The notes under the pieces are model-generated. The model did no database searches and was not told the DNA's origin. It saw only the letters and a program-made list of their open reading frames with translations. A DNA stretch of 64,000 nucleotides from Saccharicrinis fermentans DSM 9555 = JCM 21142 (GTDB lineage: Bacteria; Bacteroidota; Bacteroidia; Bacteroidales; Marinilabiliaceae), in assembly GCF_000517085.1 (NCBI RefSeq), contig NZ_KI912107.1, positions 380,425 to 444,424 on the forward strand. The letters are read 5' to 3'. Below, piece by piece: positions 9,054 to 18,415 of the stretch. How positions within the stretch are numbered: the first letter of the stretch is position 1; each line of letters opens with the position of its first letter. The translations under genes were made by a program, and so were the position numbers.

Positions 9054-10139
9054 ATGAGTAAAAGTAAATTGTTAGAAATGTTGGGTGGCGTAGTTATTCG
9101 TTTTCAGGAAGTATCTGAACAAATAACAGATCCAGAAGTGATTGCTGATACCAAACGATATATAAAGCTGAACAAGGAATATAAAGAGTTGGAACGCGTG
9201 GCCAGAGCCCACGACGAATATAAAACAACACTGGAAAATATTGCAGAGGCCAGAGAGATACTGAAAGTGGAGGATGATGCAGAGATGAAGGAGATGGCTA
9301 AGATGGAATTGGATGAGCTGGAGGCTAAACTTCCTGGAATGGAAGAAGAAATTAAGCTCTTGCTGATACCTGCCGACCCGGAGGATGGTAAAAACTGTGT
9401 GGTGGAACTGCGTGCAGGAACAGGAGGGGATGAGGCAAGTATTTTTGCAGGTGACCTTTTTCGTATGTATACAAAATTTTGCGAAAAACAAGGCTGGAAA
9501 GTGGATGTTACACACCAAAGTGAAGGAACATCAGGAGGCTTTAAGGAAGTTGTTTTTAATGTGAGTGGAGATGGTGTTTACGGCATCTTGAAATATGAAT
9601 CGGGGGTGCATCGTGTACAACGAGTACCACAAACGGAGACGCAGGGAAGGGTGCATACTTCGGCTGCTTCTGTTGCGGTATTGCCTGAAGCAGAAGAGTT
9701 TGATATTGATTTACGGACAGAGGACATTCGTAAGGATACTTATTGTTCTTCAGGACCTGGTGGACAATCGGTGAATACTACTTATTCAGCCATTCGGTTG
9801 ACACATATTCCTTCTGGTATAGTGGTGACTTGTCAGGATCAAAAATCTCAGCTAAAGAACTTGGATAAAGCGATGGTCGAGTTAAGAACCCGGCTGTATA
9901 ACTTAGAATACCAAAAATACCTGGACGTCATCTCTTCAAAACGGAAGACCTTGGTTTCGACAGGTGACCGCTCTGCTAAAATTAGAACCTATAATTATCC
10001 ACAGGGAAGGGTTACCGATCACCGTGTTAACTTTACAATGTATAATTTGCCTGCTGTTATGGATGGAGATATCCAAGGTATTATTGATAAGCTAATTGTT
10101 GAAGAGAATGCGGAGAGACTAAAAGCGAGTGAGTTATAA
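9054..10139 (+). CDS. prfA: Peptide chain release factor 1
   Basis: This 361-residue class I release factor recognises UAA and UAG and triggers peptide release on the ribosome. It has the codon-reading PxT tripeptide as PQT at 192-194 and the catalytic GGQ at 236-238 in [15 protein letters not shown]. The conserved acidic coiled N-terminal domain precedes [15 protein letters not shown] (121-135). Length is normal. It lies between purM and pyrF in the same direction, with about 90 bp to pyrF. Unlike E. coli RF1, the residues around GGQ ([10 protein letters not shown]) follow the Bacteroidota pattern. Confidence 0.96.
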   Translation: MSKSKLLEMLGGVVIRFQEVSEQITDPEVIADTKRYIKLNKEYKELERVARAHDEYKTTLENIAEAREILKVEDDAEMKEMAKMELDELEAKLPGMEEEIKLLLIPADPEDGKNCVVELRAGTGGDEASIFAGDLFRMYTKFCEKQGWKVDVTHQSEGTSGGFKEVVFNVSGDGVYGILKYESGVHRVQRVPQTETQGRVHTSAASVAVLPEAEEFDIDLRTEDIRKDTYCSSGPGGQSVNTTYSAIRLTHIPSGIVVTCQDQKSQLKNLDKAMVELRTRLYNLEYQKYLDVISSKRKTLVSTGDRSAKIRTYNYPQGRVTDHRVNFTMYNLPAVMDGDIQGIIDKLIVEENAERLKASEL

Positions 10140-10229
10140 AAGTAATAACAGCATTTGTTGATATACTTTGATGACCTTGCATATATTAATATGTATATGC
10201 AAATTAGGCATTTTTAAATATATTTTATC

Positions 10230-11057
10230 ATGACTTCTCAAGAACTATTCGAAAACATAAAAAAGAAAGGGAGTTTTTTATGTGTTGGTTTAGATACCGA
10301 TATCAATAAGATTCCTCGTTTTCTGTTAGAAACAACGGATCCTTTGTTTGCATTTAACAAAGAAATTATAGATGCCACACATAAATATACTGTGGCCTAT
10401 AAACCTAATTTGGCTTTTTATGAAAGTATGGGTGTTTCAGGATGGAACAGTTTGGAGAAAACTGTTAATTATATTCGTTATAATTATCCAGACATCTTTA
10501 TTATTGCCGATGCTAAACGTGGTGATATTGGAAATACTTCTAATATGTACGCAAAAGCTTTCTTTGATACCATGGATTTTGACTCTGTAACGGTTGCTCC
10601 ATATATGGGTGAGGATTCTGTGAAACCGTTTATGACATATGTGGATAAGTGGGTTATTCTTCTGGCATTGACTTCTAATAAAGGAGCGGCTGATTTTCAA
10701 TATGTAACTGAGAATAATGAAAAACTATTCGAAAAAGTTATACGAAAGTCAAAGCAGTGGGGTACGGAAGACAACCTGATGTATGTGGTTGGTGCCACGA
10801 AGTCTGAAAAATTAAAGGAAATAAGAGATATTATTCCAGATCACTTTTTGTTGGTTCCGGGAGTGGGCGCTCAAGGGGGTAGTCTCAAAGAGGTGGCTCA
10901 AAATGGATTGAATAAGAAATGTGGTTTGTTGGTTAATTCTTCGCGTGGTATCATCTATGCCAGTGCTGAAAATGATTTTGCAGAAAAGGCCGGTCTTGCA
11001 GCCCGAGAAATACAACAAGAGATGAATAAGCTTTTAGTGGATAAAGGCTTGGTATAA
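10230..11057 (+). CDS. pyrF: Orotidine 5'-phosphate decarboxylase
   Basis: The 275-residue enzyme decarboxylates OMP to UMP in pyrimidine synthesis. It has the catalytic [10 protein letters not shown] block at 94-103 (Asp94, Lys96, Asp99), the N-terminal [14 protein letters not shown] strand and the phosphate-gripping [10 protein letters not shown] loop. The length of about 275 residues is that of the longer, type 2 subfamily. It sits behind prfA and is closed by a strong terminator at 11079, so transcription probably ends here. Confidence 0.95.
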   Translation: MTSQELFENIKKKGSFLCVGLDTDINKIPRFLLETTDPLFAFNKEIIDATHKYTVAYKPNLAFYESMGVSGWNSLEKTVNYIRYNYPDIFIIADAKRGDIGNTSNMYAKAFFDTMDFDSVTVAPYMGEDSVKPFMTYVDKWVILLALTSNKGAADFQYVTENNEKLFEKVIRKSKQWGTEDNLMYVVGATKSEKLKEIRDIIPDHFLLVPGVGAQGGSLKEVAQNGLNKKCGLLVNSSRGIIYASAENDFAEKAGLAAREIQQEMNKLLVDKGLV

Positions 11058-11078
11058 TATTGTAATTTATAAAATGTA

Positions 11079-11114
11079 AAAAGACAGTTTTGTGGAGAGA
11101 ACTGTCTTTTTTTT
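11079..11114 (+). terminator. Rho-independent terminator after pyrF
   Basis: An 11-bp perfect stem (AAAAGACAGTT / AACTGTCTTTT) with a 10-nt loop is followed by a run of eight or more T residues, 21 bp after the pyrF stop. Confidence 0.9.
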
Positions 11115-11119
11115 GAGTT

Positions 11120-12079
11120 ATGTTTAGAGGTGTAAATAAGCCGAAATTAATCCGTTATATCTTTGGATTAATGATGATGGGGCTGATGGTTGGTGTCTCG
11201 GAAAGGCTTGGAGAGAAGGAAATTATTTTTCCCGAAATAGCGGCGTTAATACTCGGATTGTGGATTATTGATAAGAAAGTTTGGGTTATAAGTAGACCTA
11301 TGGTGGTGTTGCTGATGACAGTAAGCGCACTCTTTGGTGTTTTTCTTGTGCGTTATTCTCCTTTTCCTATGCTTGCAAATATTGCCATCTCCTTTGCCTT
11401 CACCTCCTTTTGTCTCTCTGTCAGTCGAACTACCTTGATTCCTATTATTTCTGCATCAATGTTACCCGTTTTGTTGAGTACGCATTCTTGGGTTTATCCA
11501 CTGTCTGTTTTTGCAATGAGCCTTATATTGGTTTGTGTGCAGTGGTTTTTTGTGAAAACAGGATTGCATAAGCATGTGCATTTTGATGCAGAATTACATC
11601 CATATCAGCGAGCCCCATGGCATTGGGTGAAATTGCTTGTGGGGTTGATGTTCATCGCTTTTATTCCTGTGTATACTGGTAAAATGTACTTTATCGTGCC
11701 GCCACTTGTGGTAACGTTTGTAGAGTTTAGTTCATCTTCTGCTGGATTTCATAACCGTCCGCGACATATTTTCTTTGTTCTGGTCATTTCAGCTATACTA
11801 GGGTCTTTTTTTCAATATGTATTTCATATGTTATTAGGTGTGTCGGAAGTGATTACGGTACTGTTACTTTTTGTTTGTCAATTCGTTTTTATTGAAACCA
11901 TTGGTAAACCTTTCGCTCCAGCCTGTGCTGTTGCACTTATTCCCATGATTATTCCAGATCAGAATGTACTTGCCTATCCCTTTCAGGTGACAGGTGGGGC
12001 CGCACTTTTTCTGATGATGGCAGTGGTCTTTTCTAAACCTAAATTTACAGCTATACTCCAAAATATTAAAAAGATCTAA
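11120..12079 (+). CDS. Multi-pass inner-membrane protein of unknown function
   Basis: The 319-residue protein has about 8-9 hydrophobic helices arranged as two similar halves (about 10-145 and 165-310), each rich in Phe, Val and Pro. Short conserved-looking prolines occur in helices (PEIAALILGLWI; PPLVVTFVEF; PACAVALIPMII), somewhat like HPP-type membrane proteins, but the assignment is weak. No catalytic motif is visible. The ATG follows the pyrF terminator closely, so it should have its own promoter within or just after that hairpin. A transporter or membrane enzyme are both possible. Confidence 0.6.
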   Translation: MFRGVNKPKLIRYIFGLMMMGLMVGVSERLGEKEIIFPEIAALILGLWIIDKKVWVISRPMVVLLMTVSALFGVFLVRYSPFPMLANIAISFAFTSFCLSVSRTTLIPIISASMLPVLLSTHSWVYPLSVFAMSLILVCVQWFFVKTGLHKHVHFDAELHPYQRAPWHWVKLLVGLMFIAFIPVYTGKMYFIVPPLVVTFVEFSSSSAGFHNRPRHIFFVLVISAILGSFFQYVFHMLLGVSEVITVLLLFVCQFVFIETIGKPFAPACAVALIPMIIPDQNVLAYPFQVTGGAALFLMMAVVFSKPKFTAILQNIKKI

Positions 12080-12250
12080 GTTGATATTATGAATTTATTT
12101 TGATTAATTGGCAAAAATGAGATCATAAAAAGATATATACGGTAGAATAAATATTTATTTATAGTAGAATGTGTTGTGCTTTTATATTTATATTTTTGTT
12201 TTTTGCCAAATAGCAGATTGTGGCTGGCTGAAATATAATTTTATTTAGAA

Positions 12251-13087
12251 ATGAAGAATTTACCAATCTTATTATTTTTGATGATTACATCTAGGGTGTT
12301 GGGGCAACCCGCTGATGTAAATAGTACTTTCCCAGATGTTAAGCAAGCTATTCAAGAGCATAATAATTCTTTTTATGCGGAACACGCTACTTCCTATATT
12401 TATACTGATGAAAGTGGTGTAGAATGGCCATACCGTTTGTTTTTACCTCCAGATTATGATCCTAAGAATGAATATCCGTTGTTGCTTTCTTTTCATGGAG
12501 CTGGGTCGAGAGGGGCTGATAATTTAAAACAATTACGACCTTGGATTGCTGGATGGATGGACGAACAAGTTCAAAAGGAACACCCTTGTATTATTCTGAT
12601 GCCGCAGTGTCCTAGCAAACAGCAATGGGTGAATGTCCCTTGGAAAGAGGGTTCCTATGTTTTTAAAGATATTGCACCGAGTAGGCCTATGAAGCTGGTG
12701 AAGAAAATTTTTGACAAGGTAGTTGAGGAAAATTCGGTGGATAAAAATCGTATTTATGTGATGGGAGCTTCAATGGGAGGCTACGGTACTTGGTACTTTC
12801 TGATGCGTTATCGCAAATTGATTGCAGCGGCTGTGCCCATCTGTGGAGGCGGTGATCCGTCGATGGCGAAAAAAATTAGACATATTCCCATATGGGCTTT
12901 TCATGGAGATAAAGATCCAGTTGTACCCCTCTCCGGTTCAACAGATATGATTTCAGCATTGCAAAGTTTTAAGGATAATAATGCCCGTATTACCATCTAC
13001 CCGGGAGTTGGACATAATGCTTATGAACTGGCATGGAATGACCCAGCATTAGTTCGTTGGGTTTTTAGTCAGGAAAAAGGACATTAA
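12251..13087 (+). CDS. Secreted alpha/beta-hydrolase esterase
   Basis: The 278-residue protein begins with a signal peptide (about 1-18, cut near GQ). It is a prolyl-oligopeptidase or feruloyl-esterase-like alpha/beta hydrolase: oxyanion region LSFHGAGSRG near 79-88, nucleophile Ser174 in GASMGGYGTW, acid Asp222 in HGDKDPVVP, and His255 in GVGHNAYE. It likely removes ester-linked groups from polysaccharides outside the inner membrane. The next gene is a secreted glycosidase-like protein in the same direction, which fits polysaccharide processing. The precise ester substrate is unknown. Confidence 0.85.
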   Translation: MKNLPILLFLMITSRVLGQPADVNSTFPDVKQAIQEHNNSFYAEHATSYIYTDESGVEWPYRLFLPPDYDPKNEYPLLLSFHGAGSRGADNLKQLRPWIAGWMDEQVQKEHPCIILMPQCPSKQQWVNVPWKEGSYVFKDIAPSRPMKLVKKIFDKVVEENSVDKNRIYVMGASMGGYGTWYFLMRYRKLIAAAVPICGGGDPSMAKKIRHIPIWAFHGDKDPVVPLSGSTDMISALQSFKDNNARITIYPGVGHNAYELAWNDPALVRWVFSQEKGH

Positions 13088-13188
13088 ATTTCATTGAGCT
13101 TTGAAATGTTTTGTCGCATATTTTTAGCGGCAAGATCGTAGCTTATTACCAAGTGTTTTTATATACGCCGAGATAAACTGTAGAAAAT

Positions 13189-14253
13189 ATGATTAGAAGT
13201 ATAGTGGTAATATTATTTGTACTGTTGTTGTGTCTCCCAAACAATATGGTGTCGCAGGAGATCAAAGAAGAGCTGGATATGCAACGATTCATTCAGCCCT
13301 TAAGTCAAGCGGGAATCTTTCGCGATTCGAATTATTATAATTGGGGAGGTTCCATCATTAAAGATAATGAGGGACTTTACCACTTGTTTTATTCTCGTTG
13401 GAAAAGAGAGAATACCTTTGCCGGTTGGTTAACTTCTTCTGAAATAGCTCATGCAGTATCTTATCATGCTACCGGCCCCTGGGAATATAAAGAAACTGTT
13501 TTAAGGGGTAGAGGAAATGGTTACTGGGATGGGATTACGGCTCATAACCCAAAGATAAAATATTTTGAGGGTAAATATTACCTCTATTATATTGCTACTA
13601 ATGGGGGCGATAAAGAATACACAAATGAAGATTTATACATTAGCAAAACGAAGGGCTTAGATACGAATGTTAAAAATATATTACGGGCTAATCAGAGAAC
13701 AGGAGTTGCCGTTTCTAATTCTCTTAATGGCCCTTGGACGAGAAGGGATGCGCCACTAATTGAACCCTCAGGGCCTATTACGACCTTAACAGTAAACCCT
13801 GCTATTGCAAAAGGAAAAGATGGTAGTTATTATCTCATTGTTAAAGGTGATAAGCCCAATGAAAAGAGATTTATACGTAACCAGGCTATTGCTATCTCAA
13901 AAACACCAGAGGGACCATTTGTAATGCAAGCGAATCCGGTTATTGGAGACCTAGATACAGAAGATGTATCCATGTGGTATTCTGAAAGAGATAGTAGGTT
14001 TTATGCCGTCTTTCATGCACACACTTTTATTGGTTTAATGGTGTCGGAAGATGGATTAAATTGGAGGAAAGCAAAAAAATATAAAATAACAGATAAAAAG
14101 ATACGGATGGAGGATGGTTCCATGTTTATTCCCGGCCGCATGGAACGGCCTTTTATTTATATAGAGAACGGAGAGCCCAATGTGCTTTGCCTGGCCATTA
14201 AAAAAGGTGACGACTCTTATACTGTTTTTCTCTCTTTGTTTGATGAGAAATAG
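13189..14253 (+). CDS. Secreted five-bladed beta-propeller glycosidase-like protein
   Basis: The 354-residue protein has a signal peptide (about 1-22) and repeated propeller blade patterns: GGSIIKDNEGLYHLFYSRW, AHNPKIKYFEGKYYLYYIAT, NPAIAKGKDGSYYLIVKG, EDVSMWYSERDSRFYAVFHA and MERPFIYIENGEPNVLCLA. This is the layout of the GH43/GH32/GH117 superfamily of glycoside hydrolases. Acidic residues at blade starts could be catalytic but cannot be fixed from sequence alone. It resembles the catalytic half of the larger protein at 30653 and lies behind a secreted esterase, so a role in degrading an algal or host glycan is likely. Confidence 0.75.
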   Translation: MIRSIVVILFVLLLCLPNNMVSQEIKEELDMQRFIQPLSQAGIFRDSNYYNWGGSIIKDNEGLYHLFYSRWKRENTFAGWLTSSEIAHAVSYHATGPWEYKETVLRGRGNGYWDGITAHNPKIKYFEGKYYLYYIATNGGDKEYTNEDLYISKTKGLDTNVKNILRANQRTGVAVSNSLNGPWTRRDAPLIEPSGPITTLTVNPAIAKGKDGSYYLIVKGDKPNEKRFIRNQAIAISKTPEGPFVMQANPVIGDLDTEDVSMWYSERDSRFYAVFHAHTFIGLMVSEDGLNWRKAKKYKITDKKIRMEDGSMFIPGRMERPFIYIENGEPNVLCLAIKKGDDSYTVFLSLFDEK

Positions 14254-14504
14254 TTGTATGATATTTGGGGGAACGATTTAGTAATTAATGATTGGTATCA
14301 ATACGATGGTTTATTTATGCGAATGGATGTAATTCTGATTATCGTCCTTTAAATAAAATAGCCCATGGTTTTATTTCATAGATAGTTGTGTGTTTAGTTT
14401 TGGTGAGTTCCATATAGCCATTGAAGGAAAATAAATGATGATTTGCTTGAAAAAAATCCCATACGTAGTTTAATATAGGTTAATTTTAAATCAGCCAGTA
14501 AAGA

Positions 14505-15686
14505 ATGACAGTTAATAAAATCGGAAAAAATCGAATCGAAGTTATTGATAGCCTTAGAGGATTTGCTATTATGGGAATAATGCTTCTGCATAGCATCGAG
14601 CATTTTAATTTTTATGTATTCCCCAATCCGGAAACACAGCCGGATTGGTTAAATAGTATAGATTCTAAAGTTTGGGATAGTCTGTTTTTTATGTTCTCGG
14701 GGAAAGGTTATGCCATATTTGCTGTCCTGTTTGGATTTACGTTTAGTCTTATGATGCGTAAACAGAGAAAGAAAAAGATTGATTTTGGTTATCGCTTTTT
14801 GTGGCGAATGGTTTTATTAGCGGGGTTTGCAGTAGTCAATGGAATGTTCTTTCCTGGTGAAGTGTTAATGATGTATGCAATATTAGGTCTGTCATTATTT
14901 TTTGTAAGGAATTTAAAAACACAGCTCATATTAATAGTCTCTGCGCTTTTTCTTATGCAGCCAATTGAATGGTTCCACTATATTCGCTTCGCTATGGATA
15001 ATACTTATGTGGCTCCGGCTTTAGGAACAGGTAAGTACTGGAATTTGTTAAAGGAAGGACAGCTTAGTAATTCGATAATTGATTTAATTACAGTAAATAC
15101 CTTATACGGACATAAAGCATCTTTATTATGGGCTTTAAGTGTAGGTCGTATGACTCAAACAATAGGCTTGTTCGCCTTGGGGTATTGGTTAGGTATTAAA
15201 CAATTATTCTCTGATTTAACCGCGAATACTAAGTTCTGGAAACGTGTTTTAATTGTTTCGATTGTAACTTTTATTCCATTGTATGTTTTGAAGGTGTACA
15301 TCAAAGATATCTTTGAATTAAAGATATATATGCGAACCATTGGTGTTATAATTAAAATGTATGGGAACTTGGCATTCTCTCTTGCAATGATTGCTTCTTT
15401 TTATCTACTGTATAAAACTAAAGTGTTTAGACGGATTGCTGGAGGATTACAGTATTGCGGTCGAATGAGTTTAACAGCTTATATGATGCAATCGATCATT
15501 GGAGGCTTTGTTTTTTACGGATATGGCCTGGGAATAGGTCCGAGTGTAAGTCATACAGTTAGTTTATGCGTCGGAATTGTACTGTTTTCTTTTCAATATT
15601 ATTTTTGTAAATTCTGGATTAGAAAATTTAAACAAGGACCTCTTGAAATGCTTTGGCATAAGTTAACTTGGATAAGGAGTAATTAA
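14505..15686 (+). CDS. DUF418-family membrane protein
   Basis: The 393-residue protein has about 10 membrane helices, the N-terminal RIEVIDSLRGFAIMGIMLLH signature and a C-terminal DUF418 region (GRMSLTAYMMQSIIGGFVFY). The family is related to acyltransferase-3 membrane proteins and the E. coli YeiB group, with no proven reaction. The last 310 bp of coding sequence (15369-15678) are repeated exactly at 19241-19550. The final residues differ between the two copies (this gene ends IRSN; the downstream copy ends IRTITLG), so one of them has acquired a new tail through the duplication. Confidence 0.85.
   Translation: MTVNKIGKNRIEVIDSLRGFAIMGIMLLHSIEHFNFYVFPNPETQPDWLNSIDSKVWDSLFFMFSGKGYAIFAVLFGFTFSLMMRKQRKKKIDFGYRFLWRMVLLAGFAVVNGMFFPGEVLMMYAILGLSLFFVRNLKTQLILIVSALFLMQPIEWFHYIRFAMDNTYVAPALGTGKYWNLLKEGQLSNSIIDLITVNTLYGHKASLLWALSVGRMTQTIGLFALGYWLGIKQLFSDLTANTKFWKRVLIVSIVTFIPLYVLKVYIKDIFELKIYMRTIGVIIKMYGNLAFSLAMIASFYLLYKTKVFRRIAGGLQYCGRMSLTAYMMQSIIGGFVFYGYGLGIGPSVSHTVSLCVGIVLFSFQYYFCKFWIRKFKQGPLEMLWHKLTWIRSN
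15369..15678 (+). repeat. 310-bp direct repeat, copy 1 (3' end of DUF418 gene)
   Basis: The segment from TTGGCATTCT to TGGATAAGGA is identical, as far as I can read it, to 19241-19550, at a constant offset of 3872 bp. Identity stops abruptly on both sides. The two copies bracket the TM2/YidD/TPR cluster. Confidence 0.95.
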
Positions 15687-15827
15687 GGATCGTTGACTTT
15701 GTAACTCCTATATGAGTTGCAAAGTCTAACAAATAAGAAGGGTAATTTATCTAAGTATAGGTGGTTGTATATTAATAAGATGGTTTTTGTTTGTACTAAT
15801 TGGATTTAATATAAATTAAAGAGTGTG

Positions 15828-15858
15828 TTGTTTATATTGGTTTATAATAATACTTTTA
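15828..15858 (+). promoter_or_regulatory. Promoter of the TM2/YidD cluster
   Basis: A TTG (-33) at 15828-15830 is separated by 20 nt from TACTTTTA at 15851-15858, close to the Bacteroidota consensus TTTG-N19-21-TAnnTTTG. It lies 37 bp ahead of the TM2 gene. Confidence 0.55.
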
Positions 15859-15894
15859 GCAAATTATTTTTTTAAATCATAAACTAACTTAAAA

Positions 15895-16302
15895 ATGAAA
15901 AAAGTATTGATTCTTTTTGCATTAATTCTTGGAATTTCTGCGGTAACTACTACAGCTAGTGCGTCTTACAAAATTAATGATTCTGCTATCGAGAGCCTTT
16001 TTAACAAGGCAGAGGTAGGAACTATGAGTGTTATGTTTAATGGATTAGACGATGCAGCAAGTGCATCAAAAACTACTGTTAAAGAAAAGAGCGCAACTGC
16101 AGCGTTAATTATAGACTTCTTTTTAGGAGGTTTAGGCATTCATCGTTTTTATTTAGGGACTAAAGTAATGACCGGATTAGGTTATATTTTAACATGTGGA
16201 GGTATTTTTGGATTAGTGCCACTAGTTGACTTAATTGTTATTGCTGTTAATTTTGATGACATTTCACAATACGTTGATAATCCGAAATTCTTTATGTGGT
16301 AA
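15895..16302 (+). CDS. TM2-domain membrane protein
   Basis: The 135-residue protein starts with a signal peptide-like segment (about 1-23) and ends in a TM2 domain (about 62-125): two hydrophobic helices with the hallmark FFLGGLGIHRFYLG turn and GLGYILTCGGIFGLVPLVD. TM2 proteins sit in membranes and are often found beside secretion or signalling genes, but their biochemical role is not settled. It has its own promoter and a strong terminator follows at 16328, so it can be made alone or with the downstream genes by read-through. It heads a cluster of LolA-like, YidD-like and TPR-PGxG proteins. Confidence 0.85.
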   Translation: MKKVLILFALILGISAVTTTASASYKINDSAIESLFNKAEVGTMSVMFNGLDDAASASKTTVKEKSATAALIIDFFLGGLGIHRFYLGTKVMTGLGYILTCGGIFGLVPLVDLIVIAVNFDDISQYVDNPKFFMW

Positions 16303-16327
16303 ACTTACTGCAACGTAAACTTTTTTT

Positions 16328-16354
16328 AGCAGGCTGTTTAAACAGCCTGCTTTT
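16328..16354 (+). terminator. Rho-independent terminator after the TM2 gene
   Basis: A perfect 24-nt palindrome (AGCAGGCTGTTT / AAACAGCCTGCT) followed by TTT lies 26 bp after the TM2 stop codon. It separates this gene from the LolA-like gene at 16374. Confidence 0.85.
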
Positions 16355-16373
16355 AGTTTAAACCACTTTTTTT

Positions 16374-17075
16374 ATGATTAAAGCAATATTTTTTATTGTA
16401 TTTATTATATTTTGTGATCTAACGATTGGGCAAAATTACAATAACCAAATTTCAGTTGATGTAAAATACCAAGCATTAAAAAAAGGTAAGCTTTTTACGA
16501 TTGAGAATACCACATTTTATGATGGAAGAAAAGAAGATGTAATTTGTTATTACCATACACCAACAGAATTTTATAAGTCCATTAATGCCAAAGGTGAAAT
16601 TACAATTTATATGCCCCGAGAGAATACCGTTTCTTTCACACATAATTCGCATTACTCAAGTAAAAATGAGTTAATTTATTATTTTGTATCTAACAAAACA
16701 GAGGATTTAGGCTTGAGAAATGAAGGTTTTACCATAAAGGATTCAAAATATGAAGGTAACAACCTAATTGTAACATGGGAATCTCCGGTTACTATTACTA
16801 CGGTTAAGGAGGTAGATATTGTTTATGAAAATATGGTGCCTATATACAGTGAATACCGGGATATAAAAGATAAAGTGATAAAGAAGACTTACTATTATGA
16901 ATATTATCTAGGTAGTTTTTTTAGCTTACCTCAAAAAATTACGGAAATATCCTATACTTCAGAAAATGATTCAGTCATAAAAAGAACCAGTATCTCAAAC
17001 ATTAAACTTGGGAGTGCAGTTGATGAAAGAAAATTTAAATTTGACATACCTGCAGATGCAACTTATATCGATTAG
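16374..17075 (+). CDS. Secreted LolA-like protein
   Basis: The 233-residue protein has a signal peptide (about 1-19, cut after IGQ). The mature part is beta-rich with the order of elements seen in LolA/LolB-type lipoprotein carriers, including a closing strand SNIKLGSAVDERKFKFDIPA near the C-terminus, the usual signature of Bacteroidota LolA-like proteins. It would act in the periplasm, binding acyl chains of lipoproteins. It precedes the YidD-domain gene by 7 bp. The LolA assignment is by pattern and is less certain than for its neighbours. Confidence 0.6.
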   Translation: MIKAIFFIVFIIFCDLTIGQNYNNQISVDVKYQALKKGKLFTIENTTFYDGRKEDVICYYHTPTEFYKSINAKGEITIYMPRENTVSFTHNSHYSSKNELIYYFVSNKTEDLGLRNEGFTIKDSKYEGNNLIVTWESPVTITTVKEVDIVYENMVPIYSEYRDIKDKVIKKTYYYEYYLGSFFSLPQKITEISYTSENDSVIKRTSISNIKLGSAVDERKFKFDIPADATYID

Positions 17076-17082
17076 AAGACTT

Positions 17083-17538
17083 ATGGTTATTGGCTTATTT
17101 CTTTTGTTAGCGGATATATTATATGCGCAGGACATTAGTAAAATTAGCCTTGATTACAAAGATGATATTGAGATGGTGAGTGCACAATTAAATGCCGAGC
17201 TTTATAATTCTCAAAACGTATATTCACGGAGAAGGGAGTTTTATCTCCAAGGAGAACCTCTTAAGAAGAAACTTAATCCACTTAATTGGGTATTTGGATC
17301 GCTATTATTTGCGTATCAGAGCGGATTATCAATACAATTTTCAGCTGACTGTTTATACTCACCGTCTTGTTCTAACTTTTGTAAAGATTGTCTGAAAGAA
17401 CATGGTTTAGTCAAGGGATTATTACTCACTTCAGATAGACTTAGTAGGTGCAATAGGATCGCGCAGTCGGACTTACATCCTTTAAAATTTGATGAAAACA
17501 AAAAAAGATTTGTTGATACTGCTGAAGAGTATAAATAA
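17083..17538 (+). CDS. Secreted YidD-domain protein
   Basis: From the ATG at 17083 the protein has 151 residues, beginning with a signal peptide (VIGLFLLLADILYAQ); longer frames upstream overlap the previous gene and lack this signal. The C-terminal half carries the YidD/haemolytic-domain signature: CLYSPSCSNFCKDCLKEHG followed by KGLLLTSDRLSRCNR, with the conserved Cys and Arg residues. Classical YidD (about 85 aa) is a cytoplasmic peripheral protein that aids YidC insertion. An exported version is unusual and would work in the periplasm or at the outer membrane. It is tightly linked to two TPR-PGxG proteins. Confidence 0.8.
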   Translation: MVIGLFLLLADILYAQDISKISLDYKDDIEMVSAQLNAELYNSQNVYSRRREFYLQGEPLKKKLNPLNWVFGSLLFAYQSGLSIQFSADCLYSPSCSNFCKDCLKEHGLVKGLLLTSDRLSRCNRIAQSDLHPLKFDENKKRFVDTAEEYK

Positions 17539-17554
17539 AGGCAAACCATTAAAT

Positions 17555-18415
17555 ATGAAAGTAATTACTTTATTTTGTGTTTTTCTTTTTATTCATGTCT
17601 TGGGGTATTCTCAAGTGAGTAAAGAATTACCTTTTATTGAATATTTAATTGCAAAGGAAGAATATGATGCTGCAATTACATTGCTTCATTCTTATTCTTT
17701 GAGTAAAGAAACACAAAGCCAAGGTTTGGTAGATTCAATTAATTATTTGAAGGGATGGAGTTTGTACTCCTTAAAGCAATTGGATGAATCTGTTAAATAT
17801 TTAAAGCAAGTGAGTTCGGATTCCTATTTTTATTCAAAATCTCAACTTTTTGCTTCTTATAATAGAGCGCACTTAAAGGATTATACAGATGCTATGGATG
17901 TGCTGGATTGTTTTATACCTAAGGATAAACAAGATTCCATTATCAGGAATTATATGAAAAGTGGAATCTTCTTGTTAAATAGGGATTTTGCAAATTATTC
18001 ACTTTACCAAAATAAATTGGATAAACAGTTTTATGGAATAAAGAAGGAAAATCTACTTATTAATTCAATTGCCAATGAATTAGCTACTCATAAAACGAAA
18101 TCGACAACAGTTGCAGCTATTTTGTCCTCTATAATACCTGGAAGCGGTAAAATTTATCTCGGGAAAACGGGGCAGGGAATTTCTTCCTTATTGATAGTAA
18201 CAGGCTTAGGTCTAGTTACAGCCGAAAATTTTAGTAAGCGTGGCCCAGAAAAATTTTCTTCTATTCTTTTTGCTTCTGCCTTTACTACTTTTTATATAGG
18301 CAACATATATGGAACCATTAAACTTTCTAAAATTTCAAACAAAGAGTATAATTCTTATGAAGATGCAAAAATCTTGTTTAATATTCATATTCCTTTGCGT
18401 AACCTTTATAATTAA
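17555..18415 (+). CDS. TPR protein with C-terminal PGxG membrane domain (first of pair)
   Basis: The 286-residue protein starts at 17555 with a signal peptide (MKVITLFCVFLFIHVLGYSQ). Residues about 25-170 form tetratricopeptide-like helices (FIEYLIAKEEYDAAITLLHS; INYLKGWSLYSLKQLDESVK). The C-terminal part has SSIIPGSGKIYLGKTGQG followed by two hydrophobic helices, a TM2-like or DUF5683-like glycine-rich turn. It is probably anchored in a membrane with the TPRs in the periplasm, where they bind partner proteins. The start is 16 bp after the YidD gene stop; the next gene overlaps its 3' end by 59 bp, so translation is coupled. Confidence 0.7.
   Translation: MKVITLFCVFLFIHVLGYSQVSKELPFIEYLIAKEEYDAAITLLHSYSLSKETQSQGLVDSINYLKGWSLYSLKQLDESVKYLKQVSSDSYFYSKSQLFASYNRAHLKDYTDAMDVLDCFIPKDKQDSIIRNYMKSGIFLLNRDFANYSLYQNKLDKQFYGIKKENLLINSIANELATHKTKSTTVAAILSSIIPGSGKIYLGKTGQGISSLLIVTGLGLVTAENFSKRGPEKFSSILFASAFTTFYIGNIYGTIKLSKISNKEYNSYEDAKILFNIHIPLRNLYN

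Noticed and set aside
9072-9518. Antisense frame of 148 residues opposite prfA
   Set aside because: prfA is certain here; the antisense frame is Cys/Phe/His-rich and has no recognisable domain.
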